A stretch of DNA of 64,000 nucleotides from Bryum argenteum (lineage: Eukaryota; Streptophyta; Bryopsida; Bryales; Bryaceae): positions 9,527,001 to 9,591,000 of the forward strand of contig CM073325.1 in NCBI GenBank assembly GCA_037043015.1, read 5' to 3'. The notes beneath the pieces are model-generated. The model was given only the letters and a program-made list of their open reading frames with translations, ran no database searches and was not told where the DNA came from. Of the stretch, positions 51,701 through 63,366 are shown one piece after another. Made by a program: the position numbers and the translations under genes. Numbering within the stretch: position 1 is the stretch's first letter; every line of letters begins with the position of its first letter.

Positions 51701-54700
51701 TTGTGTTGGGGTCTTTGTTTAGTGTGCGGTTTCCGGTATGGCTAAAGTTGGGTTCGTTGAGGTGGACGTGGTTGGGCTGATCGTAGCGTCATTGTGGTGG
51801 GGTGTTGTGGGCAGATATTCGACGATGTTGGCGGAGAACTTGGCGGACAATACGAGCCAGCCGGAGGCGGAAAGGAAGCTGCTGTTGCCTGCAGTGGCGT
51901 GTGAGCAAGTAGAGGGTGGCGAGGGCGAGGATATTGAAGGGGTGGCTGGGAGGGAAAGGGACCGCGGTGTTGACTTGGATTTCATGTTGGAGGACGGAGA
52001 GGAACAAGTAAGTAGCGACGATTGTGATGTGTTTTAGGGATTGTTGAGTGGTCGGAGGAGGTGGGTGGTGATAGTGTGGTGGCGTTGGCAAGGCAGTGAT
52101 GGATGGGTGGTGTGTCAGGTGGCATGGAGGTTTGTTGGTCGGAAGCATAGGCTGATGATGTGGGTTTTGGGGTGCGGGCCGATGGTGAGTGTGACTCTGA
52201 CGGTGAGTGTGGTTGGGTATGTCAGGAGGATGACGAGGCGACGTTGGAAGCGGATGAAGCATTGATAACGGAAGATGAGAGGAAAGAGGAGCTGAGTGCA
52301 TTGCAGAGGGAGAGCGAGCTTCCGCTGGAGGATCTACTGAATGCGTACAAGCTGATGAGAGGTTGGTATTGGTGGTTTTGTTGTGGGTATTGTTGAATTG
52401 TTTGAGTTGTTGGCGGAGGAGTTGAATGTTATGACATTGAAGGCACGGGGCAGTCCGTGTGTAATGAGTTGGAGTAATGGTTACTAGGTAGTATGAGGGG
52501 ATGTGGGCGAAGTGGGAGGGCGTGAGTGATTTGGATAGGTCGGAGTTTGAGTTGGTTGGGGAGGTCACGGATGGTGACTTAGGAGTTGGGGTCTTGGGGC
52601 TCACTGCGTTGTGCCGGGTTGGTTGGCGATGCGGATGCGGGGAGGTGCGAGGTGGAGGAATTGCTTGAGGGTGTTATTGAGAGGTTGATTATGGTTGTGA
52701 TGGCTCAGGTGATTCAGGCAGCCCTTCTGAAGAGGATAATGAGGAGGAAGTGGATGATGAGGAGGAAGAGGAGAGCGGAGAAGTGGAGGAGGATAGGAGC
52801 AGTGGCGAAGAGGTAGAGGTATCGGGGGGTGATGTTGGTGCGGCGGATGTGGAAGTGACGTTGGGCAAGGAGACGAAGGAGGTGCCGGTGGCAACACCAG
52901 AAGCTGGTGTATCAGAAGCTGTCGGTGGTGGAGGGGAGTCGTTGGAGGGACCTGGGAGTCGCGAAACTACTGTGTTAGATGACGGGGACTACGTACCCGG
53001 AGCGATAGCAGGCGCTGACGGCGAGGTAATGTTGTTGTGAGTTGTGCATGGTGACGTGTGGAGGAGCAGTGCTCAGTAAGTTGGAGTATTGATGCTAGGA
53101 TCGTTAGGAACTGAGGGGTTGCCTGTGACTTCTGGTCGTAATCAATGTGTGGGTACCTTCTGGAAGGGATAGCTGATGGTGAGCAGCGTGTTTGGTTCCG
53201 ACGTTGTGCATTCTGGGTGGGAAGGTGCAGAATTGTGTTCTGATGGATGTGACGGAGTGGTTGATGTGTGGGCACAGGATGATGATGATGAGAGAACCCT
53301 AGAAGAAGAGGAACGAGTTGCAGAGGAGGAGGGGGACGAAAACGCGAACGAGGTGAGTGATATGTGTTGTGTCGGCCTGTAGATGATGTGGAGTGCCCGG
53401 CGTGTGAGTGGAAGACGTTAAATGGGTAAAGCGGGTGTATGAGTTCCGGCGACGGGATTTGTGTTGAAAGTTGACGAGAAGAGGAGGAGGTCGGTAAGGT
53501 GTGAGTTGGGGAGTACTGAATGGGCAAGTGTTGACGAGGACTGTGGTGGTCGGTGCAGATCGATGAACTGAGAAAGGAGGGCGAGATGCCGTTGGAAGAG
53601 CTATTGGCGAAGTATAGATCTGTAAGTGTTTGTTGTGGTGTGTTGGGGCAGTGAGTTATAACGTGTGCGGTTGATATGGTGGGATTGTCTGATGTGATTG
53701 CGCTGGAAGGGTCGGCGATGTGATGGGATTCGAGGTTGTGGGGTTCCGTAGAGGTGGTGTAAATGAAAGTTAAACTGGATGTGTTGTTGCGGTCGTTTGT
53801 AGTGGGAAAGGAGCTTGGTAGTTTGTGGGAGTAGGCAGGGTGTAGGAGTAAGTGTGGCATCAGCCGCTGGTTATGCTGCAGTGGAGTGTAGGGCTGCTGT
53901 GGATGCGGAGTGGGAAAGGGTGGTTGGAGGTTTGCGTTACTGATCGATATCGAATGATCGTGGCGGGAAACAGGATATGCGGGATGGTGGAGAGGAGGAC
54001 GAGGAGGTGTGGGAGGATCGGCGGGATCGGACGAGTGAAGCTGGCACGAGTGGAAGTGGCAGCGACGGCGATGAGATGGATGAGGAAGCAGAGGTGCGGG
54101 AGCGGATGGGGGAACCGAGCACGAGCGGGCGGGAGCACGGAAGCGTGTTGGTGAGTGGGACGGATGGTGGTGCCAAGGTGATAAACACGGTGGAGGTGAA
54201 GGAAGAGATTGTGGAGGCGAAGTTGGAGAGCGACGACGTGGGTGCGAGTGTGAAGGTGGGGTCTCTGGGTGGTAGGGAATGCTGGGAGTAGGGGGTGGTT
54301 GGCGTTTGCAGTTGTAAGGAGACGGGGGCGGAGCAAGGAGTGGGGAGTTGCGTGTTTTTGGTTGCTTGTATTGGTGTGTAGGTTGCTGTAGTGAGTTGGG
54401 GTGGTTTGTTGGTTGGTGTTGTTGATGTTGTGTGGGTGCATGGTGTGTTGTGGGACATGGTAGATGGACGTACATGGAAGGGTGGTGCATTCTTCGGCGC
54501 AGAAGTTGAGGAGGTACGGGCTATCCGGAGCAGGGTGCTCGGAGGATGTGTCATCGACAAGTATGCTGCTGGGAGGGGGAGATGAGGGGACGCCGAGACG
54601 GCCGCGGCAGTGGCAAAGGTGAGAGATGCGGCGAGACAGCGAGGCAATCGCACGGTGATGAGGCATCGCAGCGGGAGTAGTGGGAGTGGGTCGGAAGGGG

Positions 54701-57700
54701 GCGCCGTGGGGAAAGTAGAGGAGGGAGAAGCGTGCGGTGGTGGTGTGGGCGTGGAGTCGGAGGCGGGTGGCGCGTCGAGTGGTGGTGCGTCAGGCGCGGG
54801 CATTGTGGAGAGCGCGGTGGGAGAGGCGAGCATGGGCGACGGTGGGGGAAGTCGGGAGACCGTGGATGGCACGGGAGGCGTGACGGAAGGCGGCAGCGAA
54901 GAGGGTGTGAATGCGAAGGAGGAGGGTGGCGGCAGAGCAGGAGCAGAAGTAGAAGCGGAGAAGAAGAGCGAGGACAGGCTGGCGGATTTCGCGGCTGCGG
55001 CCCAGTCGGCGCAACCGACGGGGTACACGTTTTCGACGACGAAGGTGAAGACAAAGCTGCCGTTTCTGCTGAAGCATTCGCTGCGGGAGTACCAGCACAT
55101 CGGGCTGGACTGGCTGGTGACGATGTACGAGAAGCGGCTGAACGGGATATTGGCGGACGAGATGGGGCTGGGGAAGACGATCATGACGATCGCGCTGTTG
55201 GCGCATTTGGCGTGTGAGAAGGGGATATGGGGGCCGCATCTGATCGTGGTGCCGACGAGCGTGATGCTGAACTGGGAGACGGAGTTCATGAAGTGGTGCC
55301 CGGCATTCAAGATTTTGACGTACTTCGGGAGTGCGAAGGAGAGGAAAGTGAAGCGGCAGGGATGGTCGCGAGGGAACTCGTTCCACGTGTGCATCACGAC
55401 GTACCGGCTGGTGATCCAGGACGCGAAGGCATTCAAGCGGAAGAAGTGGAAGTACCTGATACTGGACGAGGCGCATCTGATAAAGAACTGGAAGTCGCAG
55501 AGATGGCAGACGCTGCTGAACTTCAACTCGAAGCGGCGGATTCTGCTGACGGGGACTCCGCTGCAGAACGACCTGATGGAGCTGTGGTCGCTGATGCACT
55601 TTCTGATGCCTCACGTGTTCCAGTCGCATCAGGAGTTCCGGGACTGGTTTTCGAATCCGATAACGGGGATGGTGGAGGGGCAGGACCAGGTATGTGTTGG
55701 ACAAAGTAAGCGAGTGGGGAGGTGCGCGATGAGTGGAATGTTGAGGTGACATGGTGGTTTGGGTTTCAGGTGAACAAGGAGCTGGTGGACCGGCTGCACA
55801 ACGTGCTGCGGCCGTTTCTGCTGCGGCGTCTGAAGAAGGACGTGGAGAAGCAGCTGCCGGGGAAGTTCGAGCACGTGATACGGTGCCGGCTGTCGAAGCG
55901 GCAGCGGAACCTGTACGAGGACTTCATGGCGAGCTCGGACACGCAGGCGACGCTGTCGAGCGGGAACTTTCTGGGACTGATCAACGTGCTGATGCAGCTG
56001 CGGAAGGTGTGCAACCACCCGGACCTGTTCGAGGGCGTCCGATCGTGTCGTCGTTCGACATGGTGGGGATCGAGATGCATCTGAGCTCGGCGGCGTGCTC
56101 GGCGATGGAGAGGGGGCCGCTGGAGTCGGTGGACATGGGGGCGCTGAATCTGGTGTTCGGGGGGCTGGAGGGGAGGATGAGCAAGTGGGAGGCGGAGGAG
56201 GTGGCGGCTCGGAAGACGCCGGGGCCGCTGATCGTGGAGCTGGCGAGCACGGGCGAGGACAGTTGGAAGCAGGAGGAGTGGGGGCGGAGGGGGAGCCGGG
56301 AGGTGCGGGGGCTGATCGAGGAGGTGCAGGGGGCGCTGCGGGAGGAGAGGGAGAGGCGGAGGAGGGAGCGGGTGCTGGCGCTGTGGGCGGTGAACGAGGC
56401 GCGGTGCGGGCAGCGACCGGTGTACGGGGCGGACATGCTGAAGAGGTTGGAGGTGCGGCATGCGGTGGACTCGGTGCACAGGGCGGAGGGTCGGGCGGGG
56501 CAGTACCTGGAGTTTTCGAGCGTGCTGTCGGAGATGGTGCAGCTGCCGATGACGCGGTGCGAGCGGGTGATGGACGTGGTGACGGCGTTCATGTTCGCGA
56601 TCCCGGCAGCTCGGGCCCCGGCGCCGGTGGCGTGGTGCAGCAGCGGTGCGGGCGGGGGGCGGGCGGTGCGGCCGTGGGTGTCGGAGGAGGTGGTGCAGGA
56701 GGCGAGCAGGATGCTGGTACCGCTGCGGCCGGTGGTGGTGCGGCGGCAGCTGTTCTTCCCGGACCGGAGGCTGCTGCAGTTCGACTGCGGGAAGCTGCAG
56801 GAGCTGGCGGTGCTGCTGCGGAGGCTGAAGTCGGAGGGGCACAGGGCGCTGATCTTCACGCAGATGACGAAGATGTTGGACGTGCTGGAGTCGTTCATCA
56901 ACCTGTACGGGTACACGTACATGCGGCTGGACGGGTCGACGAAGCCGGAGCAGCGGCAGATATTGATGCAGCGGTTCAACACGAACCCGAAGATATTTTT
57001 GTTCATACTGTCGACGCGGAGCGGGGCGTGGGGATCAACCTGGTGGGCGCGGACACGGTGATCTTCTACGACAGCGACTGGAATCCGGCGATGGATTTGC
57101 AGGCGCAGGACAGGTGCCACCGGATCGGGCAGACGCGGGAGGTGCACATCTACCGGCTGATCAGCGAGAGCACGATCGAGGAGAACATTCTGAAGAAGGC
57201 GAACCAGAAGCGGATTTTGGACGACCTGGTGATCCAGAGCGGGAGCTACAACACGGAGTTCTTCAAGAAGCTGGACCCGATGGAGCTGTTTTCGGGGCTG
57301 AAGGGGGTGAAGGTGGGCGAGAAGAGGGCGGGGGCGGGCGGTGGTGTGGGAGGGGGGTCGGGCGCTGGAACTCCAGACGGTTCGTCGGCGAAGGAGCCGT
57401 CGAGCGCGGAGGTGGAAGCCGCACTGCGGAACGCGGAGGACGAGGCGGACTACATGGCGATGAAACGAGTGGAGCAGGAAGAAGCAGCGGAGAACCAGGA
57501 GTTCACGGAGGAGGTGGTGGCGGGGAATCTGGACGATGAGGATCTGGCGGACGAGTTGGACGAGAACGGGAGGAGCGGGAGGGCAGGGGGCGAGGCGGGT
57601 GTGGCGGTCGTAGGAGGGGCGGGAGCAGAGGGGCCGGTGGATGAGGGGAGGGCGGTGGTGGTAGCAGCAGGAGAGGAGATGGCGCTGGGGGAGAGTGCGA

Positions 57701-60700
57701 TGCTGGCGACGGACGCGGACGAGGAGATGGACATGCTAGCGGACGTGCGGCAGATGGCAGCGGCGGCGGCGGCAAGCGGGGGGAGGGAGCGGGTCGTTCG
57801 AGGACCAACTGCGTCCAGTGGAGCGGTACGCGATGAGGTTTCTGGAGGTGTGGGATCCGCGGGTGGACAATCTGGCGGTGGCAGCACAGGTGGCATTCGA
57901 GGAGAAGGAATGGGAGTTGGATCAGCTGGAGAAGCTGAAAGAGGAGCAGGAAGCGGAGATCGACGAGGACAACGAGCCATTGTTTTACGAGAGTACGTGG
58001 TGTCTGTGCGTTTGGAGTGGTTGGGAAGTTTGTGGTTGAGGAATGGGTGGGTGATTAGAGGCGGGGGAATAGAATATGGCGGGGTTGTGCAGTAGGCAGA
58101 GAGTGGCACGAGGGTCAGCAAGTCGGTCGAGTTGGTGTGGTGTGGTGGTTTGAAATGGGTAGGAGGCGGCGGGTGTTGCAAATGGGGGGTCATTGGGCAT
58201 GGTGCATGAATTTGGTTGTAGGCTGAGAGGAAGGTGTTTGTGGGTTTAGGGTGAGGTGCATGAGGTAGAGTAGTGATGTACATGTGGAGATGCTGGTGTT
58301 GGTGATAGTGAACGCTGCGATGGTTGGTGTGGTGGTGGAGTGAAGGAGATGGAGGTGCGAATGTAATGAGTGAGTGTGTTGAATGTTGTGCAGCTTGGGA
58401 CATAGCGTTAGCCGACGAGGCGTATCGGCAGCAAGTGGACATTCTGGCGCAGCAGCAGGTTCGTGGTTGTGAGCATGGGAGTCGGGGTGTAGGAAGTCTG
58501 GTTGTTTGGTGGAGTGTTGATTGATGAGTTGAGGCGAGAGGAGAGATTCGTGTGGTAGATGGTGAACGCCTGGTTGGGAAGGATAGTAGCCGTTTGAGTG
58601 TTGGTAGGCAAGGTGGGATGTGGCGGGACGGTGAGGGTGGTGGTAGATGGTTGTTGTGTTGCAGTGGAGAGTAGTAGCTGGAGGCGGAGTGGCGGGTGAT
58701 GATTCTGACGAAGTGGGCACTGAGCAGGAACAAAAGCAGCTGGAATGGGAAGCAATGGAGGAAGAAATGCGCGATGCCGACAGGTGAGGGTCCAGTTGGG
58801 TCTGAGGTGTTTGTAATGTGGGTGATGTTTGATGCTGTGGGTAGTTGGCGACCGATGGAGTTTGTCGGTAACGGTTGGATGGGTATCGGGTGAATGGTGG
58901 TTATCGGAGTTGGTTGGGAGTGGGGGCTTGGGATGATGCTGTGGCGTCTTTTTTGGGGACGTTGGGGTGAAAGTGAGGAAGAAAGTGTGAGGGATATTGA
59001 TGTTGACGTTGTTGTGTGTGCGAGGAGCAGGGCATTGGCGGCAGCTGCTGCGACGGTGAGAGGCGGGGAGAACTTCGGTCCGAAGTACCGGGGGAAGAAG
59101 AAGTTGAAGAAGGCGAAGTTCAAGTCTCTGACGGAGGGTTCGCTGATGTCGGATACAGAAGACGAGAATGTGGGAGAGGAGTACGAGGTGGGCAGGGGCG
59201 AGGACCCATCTTATGTGCATTTGGACATGATGGGGCTACCGCATCGGAGCCCGTCGCAGAGGAAGCGGAAGGCACCTCGGTTGCTGGAGGAAGAAGCGTC
59301 GGCGGAGAAGCATGCGAAGAAGTTGAAGAGGGATCAGCTGGTAAGGGAGCGAGGAAGGGGTGGTGGTGTAGTAGTGAGGTCGGATTTGGGCGGATGAGCG
59401 GAGGGGGTATTGAGTGGTGAGGGAGGCGTGAATGAGGATGGGGTGAGAGGCAGGTGGAGGGCGTGCAGCGTAGTTTTGTAGGACGTAACGAGTAGGGGAG
59501 TGGGTTGCTGGACTGGAGTGAGTTGGTTGTGTGGGCGCGTGGAGTGTGGCACTGAATTGGAGTGGTGGTGGGGGTTTTGTGCAGGGCAAAGGGAAGTCGA
59601 GGAGTTTGGAGGCGAGTCTTTTCAGAACGATATTCGGCATCTCGAGCGAGCAGAAGTCTTCGGGGGGCGGGGAGGCAGGCGGCGGTGGGCATGGCGCGAG
59701 CGCGGGGAAGGAGAAGGGAGGGAGGCTGACGATCTCGGGAGTACCTGTGAAGAAGGGACCTCTGGTGATGCTGGAGAAGGAACGGAAGAAGGACAGCGTT
59801 CGGTCGGCGGAGCATCTTCCGGCGGCGTCAGCGTGGACGCACGCGGAGGACGCGGTGCTGTGCGCAGTGGTGCACGAGTACGGGGGCAACTGGGCGCTGG
59901 CGAGCGATGCGTTGGCGGGGGGTGCGGACGGAGGCGTGTACAGGGGGCGACACAGACACCCGGTTCACTGCAGGGAGAGATTCCGTCAGCTGCTAGCGCA
60001 GAATGCGGCAGCGGCGAGCGGGGATCCTACGAGCGAGAAGAGCGCCCTGAGCGCTGCGACGAATGCACAGCTTCGAGTGACGGAGGTAGGCGGGGCCGCT
60101 GAGCGGTGGGAGGATGGAGTGATAGTATGTGGAGGGGTGGTGGCTGATGGTGTTGGCGTGTGGTTGCGTTGCAGGAACATACGAAGCGGCTTCTGGATGC
60201 AGTGTTGCAGCTGCCGGACGAGGAGTTCCTGCTGCAGCGGCACTTTGTGGCGGTTTTAGCGGCAGTGAAGGGGTTGGAGGGTCGCAGCGTGGTGCAGACG
60301 TTGGAGGAGTTGCAGCGGGTGGGCGGGAGGAGCGGGCCAGGTGGGAAGAGTTTCGTGGAGCTTCGAAATCTGCGGAAGTCGCAAGCGCCAGCGAGCAAGA
60401 TGGCAAGCGGGAAGCCGTCGTGTCGCGAAGTGGAGGCCGCATTATTACAAGCGGGGACTGAGAGCAGAGGTGGTGAGAAGGAAGGCCCATCACCATCACC
60501 GAAAGCGGGAGCGAAGGAGCAAGCTGGGAAGAATGCGGGCGTATTGGGCGAGAACCGGGGGTTCAGCGTGACGCAGTTCCTGGTGGGATCCGGCGAGTAC
60601 GGGGATTCGATTGCGACGGAAGGCGAGGTTGGAGCGCAGACGGAGAGCGCAGCGGTGGCATTGGGTGTGGAGGAATTGCTGGGATGGGCGTCAGCATGGG

Positions 60701-62534
60701 CTCCGGCCCGTCCGGGCCGAAGGGCGTCTGGCCGGCAGAGATGCTGGTGGAGAACCGGTTCAGGTGCGTGATGGTGGTCGTGATGTATGGTGGATGTTGG
60801 GCGGCGAGGGAGTGGGGATTGGTTGGTATGAGGTGGTGGTGAGAGTGGTGGTGACATGTCTGTGATTAGATCCGTGGTTTTGTTGTGGGGCGGGGGAGTG
60901 GTGTGGTGGTGGGCTGACGGGCGGTTGTTGCATGATGAGTGACGTTGTGTGCTTGGTGATGGGTGTACGGTGACGATATGGTGTGGGTGGGGCATTGCAG
61001 GTTCGCGACGAAGATCGGGTGGGATGGAGCGTTGCGTGATTGGGCGGCGGGGGGGTCAGGGACGGGCGTGTTGGGGCTGCACGTGCCTTGAAAGGGAGAG
61101 TGGCGGGCAAGAAGAGGCCGGCAGCGGACCCAAGCAAACCGCCGAAGGCGAAAGTGGCGAAGACATCAAGTCGGAGGCGAAGAAGGGGCAGGTGGGTGGC
61201 ACAGGCGAGGGGGAAGTCCTGCGGCGGGAGGTGACGGAGAGGAGGGTAACGTTCCTCGGGCGATGGGGACGAAGCGAATGGGAAGGAGAAGAAATCGGAA
61301 GGAGCAGGGGCAAAGAAGAAGTCGTTTGCGGGAAGATCGTGGTGAAACATCCGAAGAACCCGGAGAGTGGTGATATGGTGGAATCGCCGGGTGGTGCGGG
61401 AAGAGTGAACCTGAACGTGAGGCAGGTGGACGTCGCTGTTGCTGGTTCCAAATCGTCGATGAATGGCGAGAGGAGCGGGCTTGGAGTGGGAACAGGCGGC
61501 GGGTCCACAACAGCAGCAGGACAGAAGATGGGTAGCAAGGCATCGATAAAGTTCTCATTGACGGGGCTGGCGACGAATGCTGGATCAGGCAGTGGTCGTG
61601 GAGGTGGTCCGATCAACGCAGGGAGCAGAAGCACGTCGTCAGCGGGTGGAGGGGGGAGGGGTGGAAGTGGCGGAATGGATGCGTCTCGCGGGAGGGGGAT
61701 AGAGCTACACGAGTCGAGCGACGATGACGTGACGATCGTGGGGTGGCGGCAGGCAGGAGAGTGGAAGCGGGTCGTTCGGGAGGAGCGGCAGCAGGGTTGG
61801 GGAGATTGAAGAGGGCCACGGAGGAGCCGAGGGCCGGAGCGTCTCGAGGTTACGAGGCAGGGGTGCAGCATGAGCTGATGAGCCGGCTGAGCGGGTCGTC
61901 GGGTGCAGACCTGCTGTCTGAAGTGCAGTGGGTTCCCGCAGGAGGCGATTGGGCGGTGGGTCCGATGAACGAGGATATGGAGTTCAGCGCAGACGTGGGG
62001 TCTCTGTCGTTTGCAGAGCCGGGGCGACAGAAGCATGCGGGGTTGGGGAGCTCTCCTGCAGGTCAGGCAGGTGCAGGGCGAGGCATGGTGAGGGGTTTGT
62101 CGTCGGCTTCGGTGGGGCGGGGGCAGGCGTTGGGGAGGGACGGGTCGGAGAGGGAACAGCGTGGACAGACGCCGGCGTGGATGATGCGGACGCAGCAGCA
62201 GGGGGCCGTTGTGAGCAATCACGTGAGAAGCGAGGTTTCGAGTCCGGTTCTCCGACTGGGCGGGTCTGGCCCCGTTCGACTCGGATTGGATCCGGAGGCG
62301 ACTGTGATTTCTCAGGTTCAGCCGCGAGGATTATCGTCGTCATCTCGCGTTGGGGTTGGAAGATTCGACGGCAGTCCTGGTTCTGTTGGTGCTGAGCAAG
62401 CTCACCAAGGTGGAGCAGCGTTGGGGGTGGGAGCACGGCCGCTTGCAAGCCCAGATTCTTCGGGATTGGGCCTTTCTCTGGGACTTGGCTCTCGGGACGA
62501 TAGATTAGCTCGGGATTTGCCGCCTCAGTCTTAG
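48718..62534 (+). CDS. PIE1: PIE1/SWR1-type chromatin-remodelling ATPase, copy B
   Basis: Inverted duplicate of copy A with the same 19-exon plan: 48718-49929, 50216-50323, 50579-50686, 50830-50910, 51369-51457, 51815-52007, 52226-52361, 52682-53025, 53278-53352, 53559-53621, 53974-54255, 54503-55689, 55770-57992, 58394-58458, 58665-58783, 59031-59340, 59585-60085, 60175-60763, 61001-62534. The same domains are seen: AT-hook, HSA, split SNF2 ATPase, SANT. Exon 17 reads cleanly here, unlike copy A. The frame is disturbed by one-base length changes, mostly in G/C runs: exon 12 near 54595, exon 13 near 56034 and 57024 (each one short) and 57778-57783 (one long), exon 18 near 60714, and at least four in exon 19. 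Exon 8 is 9 bp shorter than in A, in frame. The last about 110 residues differ markedly from copy A. It is either a decaying duplicate or a functional gene with consensus errors; I favour the latter at about even odds. Confidence 0.8.
50923..51076 (+). repeat. 22-bp minisatellite in intron 4 of copy B, seven units
   Basis: Seven tandem units of gagagtgaggcaactgggtt plus at, with variants (gaggtgactg, gcggcgactg) in units 2, 5, 6 and 7. Copy A has two. Confidence 0.95.
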
Positions 62535-63366
62535 GAGTCGCTGAGAGGGACCTTTTTTACTTCCCTGGACTTTGCGTTCTCTAGGTGCGGTTTTCCATGT
62601 AGCTTTTCCTGAGAGTTGTGACAATTTTGATTTGTAGGATTATTTGATCTGACTTTTATCGGAACTCCTTTTTTTCTTTTCTTAATGGCCTCTTGTGTTC
62701 AGTCTGTTTGGTCTTTATACTACGTCGCTGCTGCTATCCTTGTTTGTTCTTCGTTTTCTGTCATTTTCATTTTCTTGCCATAAGTTGGGTATGCTGCCAC
62801 TCTCTGGTGAATGGGGTTCCTTTTCGAGTAGTTTGTTCAAGTATAGTTTGAGATATAAGTTTGATCACCTTGGTGCAGATGTTGACATGAATTTTAAAGG
62901 GGTTCACACGCTAGTTCAGAATGATAGCATCGTGGTCTGCATCAATAATCGTGCTACTATGTGATTCTCGTGGCGGCATGGAACGGTTGACCGGGCATTT
63001 GAGTCTTCAAATTAGAGTGAGATGATAACAGTCATTTGTTTGCTGTCAAATGCACAGAGTATTTGAATGGTATTACAATGATAATGACATGTAAAAGTTG
63101 GTTATTTTGTGCTGGGTATATGGCTAGTCTAAGAACTTGTATATGCTGTCTATGGGCGTACGTAGTATATTTGAGGCAGGATGCCTTAAATGCATGTCAC
63201 TCTGTATGAATAAGGGATACATGTTACATTGGAGACGTACTTATGGAGATGAAAAGCAATGCTCTGATTGCCTCACTTTGTAGAGAACCCATTTGAGAGA
63301 TGATCTTCAAACACTAGAAGACTCTCAATGTCTTAGTGGAAATAATGCGTTGATTCCTTACTCTGG
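62535..63366. other. 3' flank between convergent PIE1 copy B and the methyltransferase-like gene
   Basis: T-rich sequence directly after the PIE1 stop is its likely 3' UTR. No further exon is convincing; the frame at 62695-62964 resembles nothing known. Confidence 0.45.

Larger units (their letters stand above)
47830..62500. repeat. Palindrome arm B (inverted segmental duplication)
   Basis: Reverse complement of arm A. Long stretches are practically identical even in introns; others (promoter, introns 4 and 7-11, last exon) are clearly diverged. Length differences come from minisatellite copy number and small indels. Confidence 0.9.

Noticed and set aside
58641-58664. Shorter version of PIE1 exon 15 starting after the acceptor at 58723-58728 instead of 58665
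   Set aside because: Both acceptors keep the frame, but the upstream one (gttgtgttgcag) has the better polypyrimidine context and is conserved in copy A. The alternative cannot be excluded without transcripts.
48718-62534. Calling copy B a pseudogene
   Set aside because: Its interruptions are mostly one-base changes in homopolymers, copy A has the same kind at other places, splice sites are intact, and exon 17 is better in B than in A.
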